Positions 46,085-55,589 of a stretch of DNA of 64,000 nucleotides are shown here, one piece after another. A program made the translations under genes and the position numbers. The notes below the pieces were generated by a model. The model worked only from the letters and a program-made list of their open reading frames with translations, made no database searches and was not told where the DNA came from. Numbering within the stretch: the stretch's first letter is position 1; every line of letters starts with the position of its first letter. Source of the DNA: Nemophila menziesii (taxonomy: Eukaryota; Streptophyta; Magnoliopsida; Boraginales; Hydrophyllaceae); assembly GCA_029959085.1 (NCBI GenBank), contig JARWIR010000001.1, positions 22,869,730 through 22,933,729 on the forward strand. Direction: 5' to 3'.

Positions 46085-47224
46085 TTAAGAATGACGAAAT
46101 TTCCACCCTTTGCCTTTAATTCCCACGAACTTTTCAGCTCGATTCTTTATAATCATGGATGGTGCCATCCAATATGTCGTGGGAATAGGTGGTAACTCAA
46201 TTCCAAGTGTAGCATTACACTCCTCTGGTAATCCATTCATCTCGAATCTTCGTTTGTTAGAAAGAATGTCCTTAATGAATTGACCGTATTTTGACATTCT
46301 TGTGAGAGCTTCTACAAACGGGCTACTGTTCTTTAATTTGTTCATCATGTCAACGAACTTCTTGAATTCCAGGTCATTGTCCTTTCTGACATGTGAAGGG
46401 AATGGTGGAGGAGGACATGTATTGGTTACCACTGGGCTCTCTTTCTTTTCTGGTGTCTTCTCTTGGACACGTTCTTGTTCAACTACCTCTTCGACCTTAT
46501 CTTCTGTTGCTTCTTCCCCCCTCTGATCTGGAATAGGGACTGGTTCTGGTTCTGGTCTTGTTGGAGGTAGTTGTTTTCCACTTTCTAATTCAACTGCATG
46601 ACAAACTTTGTTTTCTGGAGCAGTAGTATCACCTTGGAGTTGCCTTTCTGCAGGGATTAGAGTTTCATTCATCCTTTGTGACATTCTCTGCAACTTCTCC
46701 ATAAGCGCATTCTGCGAGTCTTGGGATTCTTGCTGGCGACTCTCTATATTATCAAGTGTTTGCATCAGTCGAGCCAAACTTGAACTCAAACTCGAAGGTT
46801 GTTTTTGCTGCATTGAATAAGGAAGTGGTTCTTGATAAGCTTCATTATAAATCGGCGCTTCTTGATAGATAGGTTGTGGAGGATAATAAGCTTGTGGTCG
46901 TGGTTGATAATAATCATCATGATAATGGTTATCATAATGACATGGTTGTTGATCTCCGACCCAATTGTAACTCTGTGGGGGTTGATAGTCAGCGTAATTT
47001 CCTTGAGATTGATAATAACCATCATGATAATGGTCTCTTTGATAAGGCATGAAGGAAACTGAGGCTGGATTGTTCATGCAACGTCCCCACGAGTGATCTC
47101 TTGCTCCACAACTAGGACATGAAGGTGAGGCATGTACTAGATTCCTCCGAGCTAGTTCTCGCGATTGTTCTCGTAATTCCTCAAGTTGTCGGCTCAACTC
47201 CTTGAGCTTTAGAGCTTCCATCAT
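46085..47224 (-). CDS. Truncated Gag-like protein of non-autonomous element E5
   Basis: This 379-aa protein is closely similar to the 382-aa protein of E4 (28886-30034). It has a CX2CX4HX4C knuckle near the N-terminus, a Tyr/Gln/Pro-rich stretch with repeated YHDDYYQP-like motifs, an acidic linker, [17 protein letters not shown] and a short integrase-tail-like end. The Gag N-terminus and all of pol are missing. The small differences from E4 show that E4 and E5 descend from separate copies of one deletion lineage. Confidence 0.75.
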   Translation of the reverse strand: MMEALKLKELSRQLEELREQSRELARRNLVHASPSCPSCGARDHSWGRCMNNPASVSFMPYQRDHYHDGYYQSQGNYADYQPPQSYNWVGDQQPCHYDNHYHDDYYQPRPQAYYPPQPIYQEAPIYNEAYQEPLPYSMQQKQPSSLSSSLARLMQTLDNIESRQQESQDSQNALMEKLQRMSQRMNETLIPAERQLQGDTTAPENKVCHAVELESGKQLPPTRPEPEPVPIPDQRGEEATEDKVEEVVEQERVQEKTPEKKESPVVTNTCPPPPFPSHVRKDNDLEFKKFVDMMNKLKNSSPFVEALTRMSKYGQFIKDILSNKRRFEMNGLPEECNATLGIELPPIPTTYWMAPSMIIKNRAEKFVGIKGKGWKFRHS

Positions 47225-47386
47225 GAATTAGCGTCTTCAGGATCTAATAACACGAAACCTTTATCTCCTAATAAATCTGCTCTCGCCTAAAAAGAATCTG
47301 TAAAGACAAAAACTAAAAAGAAGAGCGTAAAATAGAACTAACTAAAATAAAAGCACAAGATAATTGCACAAGGACTAACGATGTAG

Positions 47387-47404
47387 TCCCCGGCAGCGGC
47401 GCCA
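47387..47404 (-). other. Primer-binding site (E5)
   Basis: The same tRNA-Asp-like 18-mer on the minus strand. LTR type changes from B to the E5-type leader across this site. Confidence 0.85.
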
Positions 47405-47410
47405 AAAACT

Positions 47411-48889
47411 TGGTGGGGCCTAGGGTGTGATAAAATAAGATATAAAATAAGTGCAAAAACACCCTAGAACTACACGGTTCTGCAAGTATACAGATCGTAT
47501 GCAAGTTTTAGATAAAGATTCGTTCCGCAGAGACTACAGAGGTTAGGAGAATCTTATGCAAATACCAAGTGCAAATAATCAAAGCTAGAACAAGTAAACG
47601 CAAATAAAAGTAAAAATAAATAGATTTTTGTTTTGTTTTCTAAATAACTAAATTAAACTAAGAATAATTAAAAGACAGAAAATTAAATATGAAAGAGAAG
47701 TGATATGAGAATATAGCTTAAGTTATTAGCGTGTAATCCCCACTAGTTTTGCCGTTCTAAACATGTAAGGGTGAATCATGTAGTATTTCCCTAATCGGTT
47801 CCAATATGCTATCGGTAGTTTAAAATAGGATTTACCTGTGTCAATAAGGCTTCCTAAGCAAACTTTTCCTGTAATTGGTAAAGAGTCACAAGACTCAACC
47901 ATAGTGATTATCTAGCTAGGTTGGGTTGTCAGATCAAACCTAGAACTAAACGTTATGTGCTAAACATGCAATTAAACACCGTTGTCAATGGTATCCTAAT
48001 TACTAGATGGTAATTCTAATGGCGGCCGTCCACAAGAACACAGAATATAAATTCAAACACATAAACAGAGAATAAAAACTATAATTCTATTTAAAACATT
48101 AAATTCCCAAATTAGATAGATGTCAATCAAAACTAGGGTTCATACATATATGCTAAAACTTAAGCTAAAGAAAATTAGTTCATGAAAGAAAAGAAAGAAA
48201 TTACAAATCTAAAGGTAGAAGAAGACATTGTTGATGACAGCTCCTTCCAGACTTCTCTCTTGTGTTCTAAGCTTCCTCTTGGGTTAAGGTTTCACCAAGG
48301 ATGATTTAAGAGTGTTAAGAGGCTGTATTTATAGGTTAGAGGTTGACCTAATTCGTTTCTTTAGAGATAAGTTAAGTAATAGACTCCTAGCCCAACTCAA
48401 ATTCGTATGGAAATAAAGATAAACACTGCTGCGTTGTTTTGGTCATAACTTCTTTATTATTGGTCCGATTTTGCTCCACAAGATACCAAAAGAATCGCAA
48501 CAGAATTATCTAGACCCTTTAGGAGTAATTTACCAAATTCGGCCTCTTTATTAGGTAAAAACGCCTATCTTTGCAGAATCCCAGATTTAGGCAGCTTTTC
48601 CTTTTCCATCTTTTTAGCAATTATTTCCTTATCTCCAATTTCCATGCATATCTCCTTCCATAAGTTGTTGTCTTTGACTTGGACTCTAATTAATCTCCAT
48701 AATTATCTTTAAAGCTACACACTAAATAAACAATTAAACCCAATATGCTCTAAAAATAATAATTCTACAAATCAAGACCCAAAATAGGAAAGTGCACTAA
48801 ATTAAGCTAAAATCAACCTATAAACTAATAAATAAGCCTAAAATGATGTCTCATGAGTATATTTTACTATCACAAATGAGGAGACATCA
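47411..48889 (-). repeat. LTR type B (5' LTR of E5, right edge of block)
   Basis: This 1479-bp LTR appears identical to the E1/E2 type B LTRs. Its U3 edge GGAGACATCA directly abuts the TSD aatag with no extra AG. Confidence 0.9.
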
Positions 48890-48894
48890 AATAG
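48890..48894. repeat. Target-site duplication (right copy), aatag
   Basis: Matches 1970-1974. Deleting 1975-48894 rejoins the RNase H relic in frame. Confidence 0.85.
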
Positions 48895-48990
48895 CTTGCG
48901 TTTCTCCTTCAAAAACTGTATCGCAAATGTAGTCTTAGAATGTTCAATTCTCTGTCCACTTGCTTTATGAATCTGAACAATACTAATACC
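48895..48990 (-). pseudogene. RNase H relic, upstream part
   Basis: Open in the RNase H frame from 48934 down to 48895 (FEGETQAII), with a stop at 48935-48937. It continues the relic at 1712-1974. Bases 48983-48990 (ctaatacc) are also the left TSD of the neighbouring MITE. Confidence 0.5.
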
Positions 48991-49470
48991 CTATGTTGTA
49001 GACCTCGGTTTTGAGGCCTAGGCGGTCGACCCGGGCCTAGCGCCAAGGCGGGATTACACGGGGCCTAGGCGGAATTATACGGTTTTGAATCGTGATGTAT
49101 AATTTTGTATATTTAGTAATACATATGTAGTAATTATAGAAATTTTAACTATTTAAGTCATAAAATTCATCTAACAACATTATAGTATATATAAAAATAC
49201 TAAAAATTGAGTTATAATATCAATTAAAAAATTCTCGAGAATAAGAAAAATAACAAGAAGGCTTATGCGGACATGTTTTGCCATTAATCAGCGCCTAGGC
49301 GGCAATTTTTTGTCATTAATCGGTGCCTAGACGGTCTAGGCGCCTATTCCATGGCGACAAAGGCGCTAGGCAAAAAAGCCTAGAGTTTTAACTAGGCGTA
49401 AGCGCCTGAGGGGGGAGTTGACGCCTAGGCGGCGCCTAGACGCGCCTAGGCGGGGAGATCTACAGCATAG
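48991..49470. mobile_element. hAT-type MITE with perfect 8-bp TSD
   Basis: This 480-bp element is bounded by CTATGTTGTAGAC and its inverted form ATCTACAGCATAG, with 8-bp duplications ctaatacc at 48983-48990 and 49471-49478. Both ends are packed with GCCTAGGCGG-type motifs. It has no ORF. Confidence 0.8.
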
Positions 49471-49478
49471 CTAATACC

Positions 49479-49576
49479 TGTGAGATTGTATAGATAATCA
49501 AAAGACACATCACAAAAAAGACGCATGTTTGAAAATCCATACTAGTTTCGAGACCATTGATATTATATTACTGGCA
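49479..49576. other. Short unique spacer between two MITEs
   Basis: No feature seen; it may be more of the degenerate LINE-like relic. Confidence 0.3.
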
Positions 49577-49584
49577 AAAGGTAC

Positions 49585-49933
49585 CAGTGTTCTAAAAATC
49601 GGTCTAGGCGGACGCCTAGGCGCTAGAAGGTAGTGTAACTTCCAGAAATGGCCTAGGCGGCCTCCAGGCGGTCCCAGAAGGTCCTAGGCGGGTTTAGGCG
49701 GACCCAGACGGCGCATAGGCGGTCTGAAACTAAAAAAAATTAAAAAATTCTATTTTTTAATACAAAAAATTAAAAAAATTATTTTTTAATACAAAAAATA
49801 TATAAATTTATTTTAAAAATTATATAAACCTAAAAAAATATTAAAATAGATATCAAAACCGCCTAGGTGCCCGCCTAGTCCTCTAGGTGCTCGAAGGTGG
49901 TCGACCGGCCGCCTAGCGCCTTTTAGAACACCG
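49585..49933. mobile_element. hAT-type MITE with near-perfect 8-bp TSD
   Basis: This 349-bp element has terminal repeats CAGTGTTCTAAAA and TTTTAGAACACCG. The flanks aaaggtac (49577-49584) and gaaggtac (49934-49941) match at seven of eight bases. It shares termini and subterminal CGCCTAGGCG motifs with the copy at 861-1156. Confidence 0.8.
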
Positions 49934-49941
49934 GAAGGTAC

Positions 49942-50502
49942 ACAATTCTAAGCACTCCAATTTTCACCGAAAAAATCTTTGATATTAATATTCGTTGACC
50001 TTATAACTTCATTTGTGTCTAGTTCTCTATTTGTTGTATTTACTTTTCATCTTTTCTTTCTAAATTCTTCATAACATCGATTATCCTAAAAAATTCCACG
50101 TCTTTTTTAAATTTTATGGATAATTTATTTGTATATACATATTAAGTAATGGGGATACTACCGGGATAGTATGTATCATAACAAAAATATACTTAAGAGA
50201 GGGTTAAGTACTTTTTTGATAAATGCACTCAAGTTATCTCAAATTCGAATCGAGTTCAAGTTACACGATGAGGTCCCGGTAGCTATTTTCTAACAAAAAT
50301 TAATTATATTTTCTTATAATCCACTTAGTCCTTTCAATTTTTTCTCTAGGCACATCTTATATTGTGGATCGTTACATTTCAAAAGTTGTGATAACAATGC
50401 AAGTTTTGTTCGATAGTCGATAGAATTGAAGAAAAGTCACAACAACAACATAAGATCATAGTTGATACATAATCCAAAAAGAAAGATAATCTATTTTTAT
50501 AC
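49942..50502. other. Intergenic DNA and DXO1 3' flank
   Basis: AT-rich sequence without another gene. The DXO1 3' untranslated region should lie just left of 50503. I could not fix a polyadenylation site. Confidence 0.4.
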
Positions 50503-53065
50503 TCAAGGTAGCGATAATTGTTCGACATGTTGAGTAATTTCATCTGGGCAAGACTGTGCTTGTAGAAGCTCCAATCTTGAAAAAGGTTGCGCAAATTGCA
50601 AGATATAGTCTTCATCTACAAATAGAGTACAATGTTAATAACTATTATATAAACAACATTACTAATAAATAATCCCTTACTTTCTTTGACAGTTCCATAA
50701 AGCCAACAGAAAACCTCATCAGCAAATGCAAGACAAACTCCTCCCTAAGAAAAAAACAAGACCATCAAAATTTAACTATATGCAAAAATTGCACTATAAG
50801 GTCCTTATAATATACCTGCCAGTAATTCTTCATCTTGACTCGTTGTGTTATATCTTTAGTTCTTAGCCTCTCTGTGCGAACAAGTCTTCCATTATCATCC
50901 CTAAAACCAATCACTATATATGGTACACCAGCAAGGAAGGACTGAATCTGCAAAATCAAGTAGGTCCCTATATTAAGTAAAATTGCATTCTATGCCCCTA
51001 TTTTACGCAAATAAAATAAATGTTTACCCAAAACTTGAGCAATTTCTCCCTCTCGAATCTTTCCTCTGTGTGATAATTCAACTGCGAATCAAACCAAATA
51101 ACACAAAATCAGAACTAAAACTAAAAAATCGAAAACCAAAAAAAAAAAAAAAAAAAAAACCTCGCGACTAGTTTTTAATTCGACATAAAATCTTTTTCCA
51201 TCATCAGTTGAATCACAACAATCCATTTCAGCACCCATTAAAATACGATGAGCTCCAAGTTTTGTTTTAAGAACCGAACAAAATTCAACATTTGCATCAA
51301 CATGATGTATCCCTTCTCCTGGAGATCTTAAATCTTCTGTAGCTAATGTTTCAAAACAATAACCCCAATAACATCTGTACATGCAAAAATTACCATTTTA
51401 CCCTTATCTTACTAATCATATACATCACCATGAACCTACATACCTTCTACGTTCCATTTCACTTTGAGGGCGTTCTGGTAATTTATGTACGTCCAGGTAT
51501 ATTACACCGTTTCTTTTGTGTACCCCCATTTCCCAAGGCTCGTGCCTTATATATGCTGTAGCCATTATCTGTTAATAATATAAGAAAAGTTGTTTAGTTA
51601 ATCAGAAAAAATAAATTGGGTAAAAAATCTTTGAAAAATAAGAATTACCTTGTTAAGGTTGTTACGATATGTCTGTACAAGAAATAGGTGCAGAAACAAA
51701 GAAGGTAAATATCAGCTTTTTACACGTAAAAATTGGATAGGTTTTTAAAAATACTTACTACAAAGTGCATATTTTGAAGGGGTATTTGTTTATTTCTTAT
51801 GCAAGCGAGAAGGTCCCCAAAACCCTTAGAGCCTAAATCTGTTGTTCAAATGTACAAATTAGTTTAAACACATATATGTATTAAAGAGTTAAGCTTAGTT
51901 TCATTATAATTTTTTTTTTAAAAAGTACCTTTTTTCTCAGTAAACGTATCGAAACCTTCATTCAAATCAGCTCCAACATCTTCTGTGATAAGTCGTTTAA
52001 ATAGCCTCTGATAAATTAAAGGAAGAGCATGAGATATTAATTCTAAAGCAGTTTTTTTCAAGAAAAAGCTAAACAAAAAAGTTGTTTAGCTCACCAAGCT
52101 TCGCTCATCAAATGAAACATCTCCACTTTCATCACGACTGTATCGAGCAAGTTCACATGGCTATTTTTGCATCATTTAAACAAAAGAATGGAAGGTATCA
52201 GTGATATAATAATACATAATCCTTTGGAAAACAAGACAAAAGGAGCATATATTTATTTGTACCGCTTGAAATTGTATACATTTTCTTGCTAAGGTTTCTT
52301 CACTCTTTGCAAATTTTAATTCAGATACAAAACGTTCATCTCGAGGAGGGGCATTAAAGAACTTGGATCCATATGCTCCATAACCTCCACCTCCACCTCC
52401 ACCTCCCCTACCTGGTCCACCGGGTCGGGGAAGAAGACCCGGTCCTCTTCCATTATTCCAACGGCCACCACGCCCAAATCCACCTCTACTTTGGTTGTTA
52501 TTGTTGTTAGTGTTTCGAGCTTGGGGCAAAACTGTATCAATACACTAAATTAGTGCATACCCAATTATAATTAAACCTAGCTCAAGATGAATTGTAACCA
52601 TTAAAGAACGTATACCCATTTAAAATTAAGCAAAATATAAAGAGTTAAGAGATTACCAGGTATTGGGTAAGGACTAATAGCAGAGGTTTTAACATAATCT
52701 TCATTATCAGAGTCAAACAAGTCCTTATATTCTTCTTCATCGTCTTCTTCATTAGATTCATTACCAAATAAATCGGTATAAGTATTATTTTTATTGGTAT
52801 AAGTATTATTGTTATCGTAAGACCTCACTTCATCTTTGGTATTTTCTTCATCATCGTCACTTGCGCTTCCACTGCTGCGATTAGATGATGAGGATGCGGC
52901 GGAAGAAGAGGCGGCGGAGGATGAACCACCGGCGGAAGAGGAGCCGGAGGAGGAGGAAGACGATGAAGAGGATTGATGGCTTTGTTGTTGATTTTCATCG
53001 TTGTTTTGATCTTCTTCTTCGTCTTCTTCTCCAAACAATTCGATTGCTTGTTTTGCGAAGTTCAT
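50503..53065 (-). CDS. DXO1: DXO1: decapping/deNADding nuclease, 12 exons, intact
   Basis: Exons on the minus strand: 52657-53065, 52263-52531, 52095-52160, 51929-52007, 51759-51838, 51649-51675 (a 27-nt microexon), 51444-51568, 51161-51374, 51028-51081, 50816-50947, 50681-50744 and 50503-50615. All introns are GT-AG and all phases agree, giving 543 aa. Residues 1-135 are acidic and Ser-rich; an RGG/Gly-rich stretch with [15 protein letters not shown] follows, then the DXO/Rai1 fold. Catalytic motifs visible are GAEMDC (E401, D403) and ELKTS (E417, K419); GFRDDNG and [14 protein letters not shown] follow. DXO enzymes remove incomplete or NAD caps from RNA 5' ends. Plant DXO1 is known for deNADding, and its N-terminal extension, reported to link it to mRNA cap methylation, is present here. 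The length is close to Arabidopsis DXO1. The gene looks functional and lies 1.6 kb from the retrotransposon block. Confidence 0.95.
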
Positions 53066-53110
53066 TGTTTGATGATGTGTCTATGAGAGACAGAAAGTGT
53101 TTAGTCGGGG

Positions 53111-53117
53111 TTATATA
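53111..53117 (-). promoter_or_regulatory. Probable TATA box of DXO1
   Basis: TATATAA on the minus strand lies about 45 bases upstream of the start codon. It would give a very short 5' leader of some 15-25 bases. Confidence 0.45.
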
Positions 53118-53289
53118 AAAAACAACGATCTTGTGATTTTATTTTATAAGCTGGTGGCGCTAGTAAAAATATTAGGGATGAGAATGTTTACTATGTGAAA
53201 CCGATGGATAACGAACCATTTGGAATAATTTTTTTCTTTTAGACAAATAAAAATTTTCCATTATGTGGCCTATGAACCAATGGGTATAG

Positions 53290-53760
53290 GAGTCACCATT
53301 CTTCACAAATAGTCAAATAAAAAAGAGGATTTCAAAAATAATGTCCAATGCAACTCGAACCTTAGTGGTGAAGCTTGGGCGGTTCTCAAAGCGTCCATGC
53401 TCTGCAAAAAGGTTCCCTTAACATTGGAAATGTGTTTATTCAGATAACATTGAGGTAATACAAGGTATTAAGCAGATGTTAGCAGCAAGTTGAGAGATTA
53501 AACCCATCATCTCCAAGATTAAGCGAGTCGCGGAAGAAACAGGGTCGATCACGTTTTGTTTTCTGCCTCATAAATTTAATTAAAGAGCAGATCACCTTGC
53601 AAAAGATGCTAGACATGGAGCTAGAAGCAATTTGGGTTTCGAACCCTTCAGGAATCTACTGAGATCTTTTAATAAGTTAGGGATAGGTTAATTTGATTGT
53701 TTGTTTCTTTGGATACCTTGTACCCTCCTTGTCAAAAAAACAAAAAAACAAAAAAAAGGT
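53290..53760 (+). pseudogene. LINE 3'-end relic (RNase H tail plus A-rich end)
   Basis: In shifting frames, pieces of a plant LINE RNase H domain are visible, notably RADHLAKDARHGARSN just before 53640. It ends in a C-rich TACCCTCCTTGTC motif and an A-rich tail (53737-53757) typical of plant LINE 3' ends. It has many stops and is inactive. Confidence 0.6.
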
Positions 53761-53909
53761 AAAGACTTCGCAATACGCGTAGGCTTATAATTTGCATCTA
53801 TCAAGATACATAATTGGGAAGGCATATAATGTACCCAAATACCAAACAATAAGCCATAAAAATGTTGTTTAGCTATCTAGTTAATTATACTATTTATCCT
53901 TTAAGGTAT

Positions 53910-55484
53910 TGATGTCTCCCTAATTGTTCTTATTTTAGACCCTTGGGAGACATAATTTTTTATGTTTAATTGAATATTTTGATAGACTTTTGAGTTAAAA
54001 TGCAATAATCCGGTTTTCCTATTTTATTTCTAGTATTTTTAATTTATTAAACTTTTGCGCGTAATCTTGTGTATTTCAGTGAAAAGTTTGTAGGTTTTGA
54101 ATATTAGCTAGGAGAGGAATCCGAGAAGAAATTCAAAGATCGTGATATGGAGTCAAAGCTTGAAGATAAATCCCAAAAAGAATTATATTTTGGAGCTGCA
54201 AATCTGGAAAACAGGACAAATATTGCTGATTTCGAGGCACTTACGAGTTGATTTAGCCGCTGACCTTTGAAGAGAATACGTTCCTTATCGAGTTACGGAA
54301 ATTTATCAAGTGATTTCAGGTCAATCGGAGTTATAACGAATCGGCTAGAGCTGTTTTAGTGGAAGTGGTGCAGCAGTTACGGGACTTTGGGCTTAAAAAA
54401 TGGACTTGGGCTTTTAATTAGTAACTTAAACTTAAGACCAAGGCCTAATCCGTTTTTCTTATTATAAAAGGAGCTTTTGACTTCTATTTTACATAGAACT
54501 CATTATTCAGAAGCAGAAGCATCAGAGAGAAGTCAACGAAGGAAGAAGAAGAAGAAAGCTGTAGAGCTGGAGAGTGTCTATATCTCTATTCTCATCCAAA
54601 TCCAATTCCGCAAATTAGGTTTTTCTTATTTTTAATTCTGTAAAACACTATGAGTCCTATTTCTTTTAATTTAGTTTTAATTTCTATTAGCATGAGCTAA
54701 TTCCTTTTAGTACTTGAGAATGCATAACGGGTGAATCCCTATTCTGTTGAATTTCATATGTTTGAATTTGGGTTTTAATTAATTAAATCGAATTGGATCT
54801 TTTACATTATTCTGTAATTTGTGATTATTTACTTTTTTTGGAGTCATGAACTAAGAACAGGTGTTAGTATCTAGGCTATTCCACATATGTGACGTGTGGA
54901 TCATCCTGACGGAGGGTTTAGGTATGGACTTAATTACTCAATATAAAATAGAAACTATTTGACTCTGAAGAGCGTAGTTAATTTTAGGGCCAATGAGGTA
55001 ATTTAGCTTAATCATTCGAAAATGGATCATATTTACCCTGACGGGACTAGTGACACTCTAGAATAGCCTTGTAGTCCACCCTGACGGTGGTACAAGGATT
55101 ATTGAATCCCGACCAATGTCAATTGACCAATTTGACCCTTAAACAACATATGTTATGAAATAGAATTAGGAGGATCCCTTGCGTTTCTCAAGTACTGGTT
55201 TCCATTTCTTGCGTCTTACCTTCATTTATTTGCGTCTTGTTATTTATTTGCATTTTTACTTTAGTCTTTTCATACTTAGAATTAGTAAAAACCAACCAAG
55301 CAATATTCAAACCATTTACTGCTTTCATAAGTGCAATCATTCAGTAATCGATAAGCATTGTAGTTAACCAAACCGTCCCTGCGAACGATCCTATTATCAC
55401 TATTATTACTTGGGACAACCGTACACTTGCGGTTGTGGTTCTCTTACTCATTGCATTATTTTTAGAATACACAAAGGACCACCA
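53910..55484 (+). mobile_element. Solo LTR of another Ty3/gypsy element, 5-bp TSD
   Basis: This 1575-bp sequence starts TGATGTCTCC and ends CCACCA, flanked by ggtat at 53905-53909 and 55485-55489. It has a TATA-like TATTATAAAAG near 54460 and, near the right end, a CCGTCCCTGCGAACGATC region like the corresponding part of the Athila LTRs. No PBS or PPT adjoins it, so the internal region was lost by LTR-LTR recombination. It is diverged from LTR types A, B and C. Confidence 0.75.
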
Positions 55485-55589
55485 GGTATTAAGAGATAAA
55501 ATGTCCACGGAAGGATTATATACTTCCCATTATATCACAAATTATTACAACTTTGCGCCTCAATTACACTATTACAATTATTTAGGATA

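Larger units (their letters stand above)
1975..48889. mobile_element. 46.9-kb compound Athila-type retrotransposon block inserted as one unit
   Basis: Everything between the two aatag copies is Athila-family sequence: full-length or partial LTRs, primer-binding sites, polypurine tracts, gag/pol or gag-only ORFs and GC-rich hairpin arrays. The left edge is the U3 start of a plus-strand LTR and the right edge is the U3 start of a minus-strand LTR, so the block ends in inverted LTR edges instead of the normal U3...U5 pair. Sub-units are E1 (1975-13289, +), E2 (13339-24566, -), F-LTR-E4 (24574-30554, +), E3 (30627-38997, -), G/H (39025-41410, -) and E5 (41421-48889, -). LTR pairs that should be identical do match somewhere in the block, which suggests that the insertion is young. 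Confidence 0.8.

Noticed and set aside
1975..48889. Simple nested insertion model (elements inserted into one another)
   Set aside because: None of the internal units has its own TSD, no LTR or ORF is split by another unit with matching flanks, and both outer edges are U3. Nested integration would leave TSD pairs.
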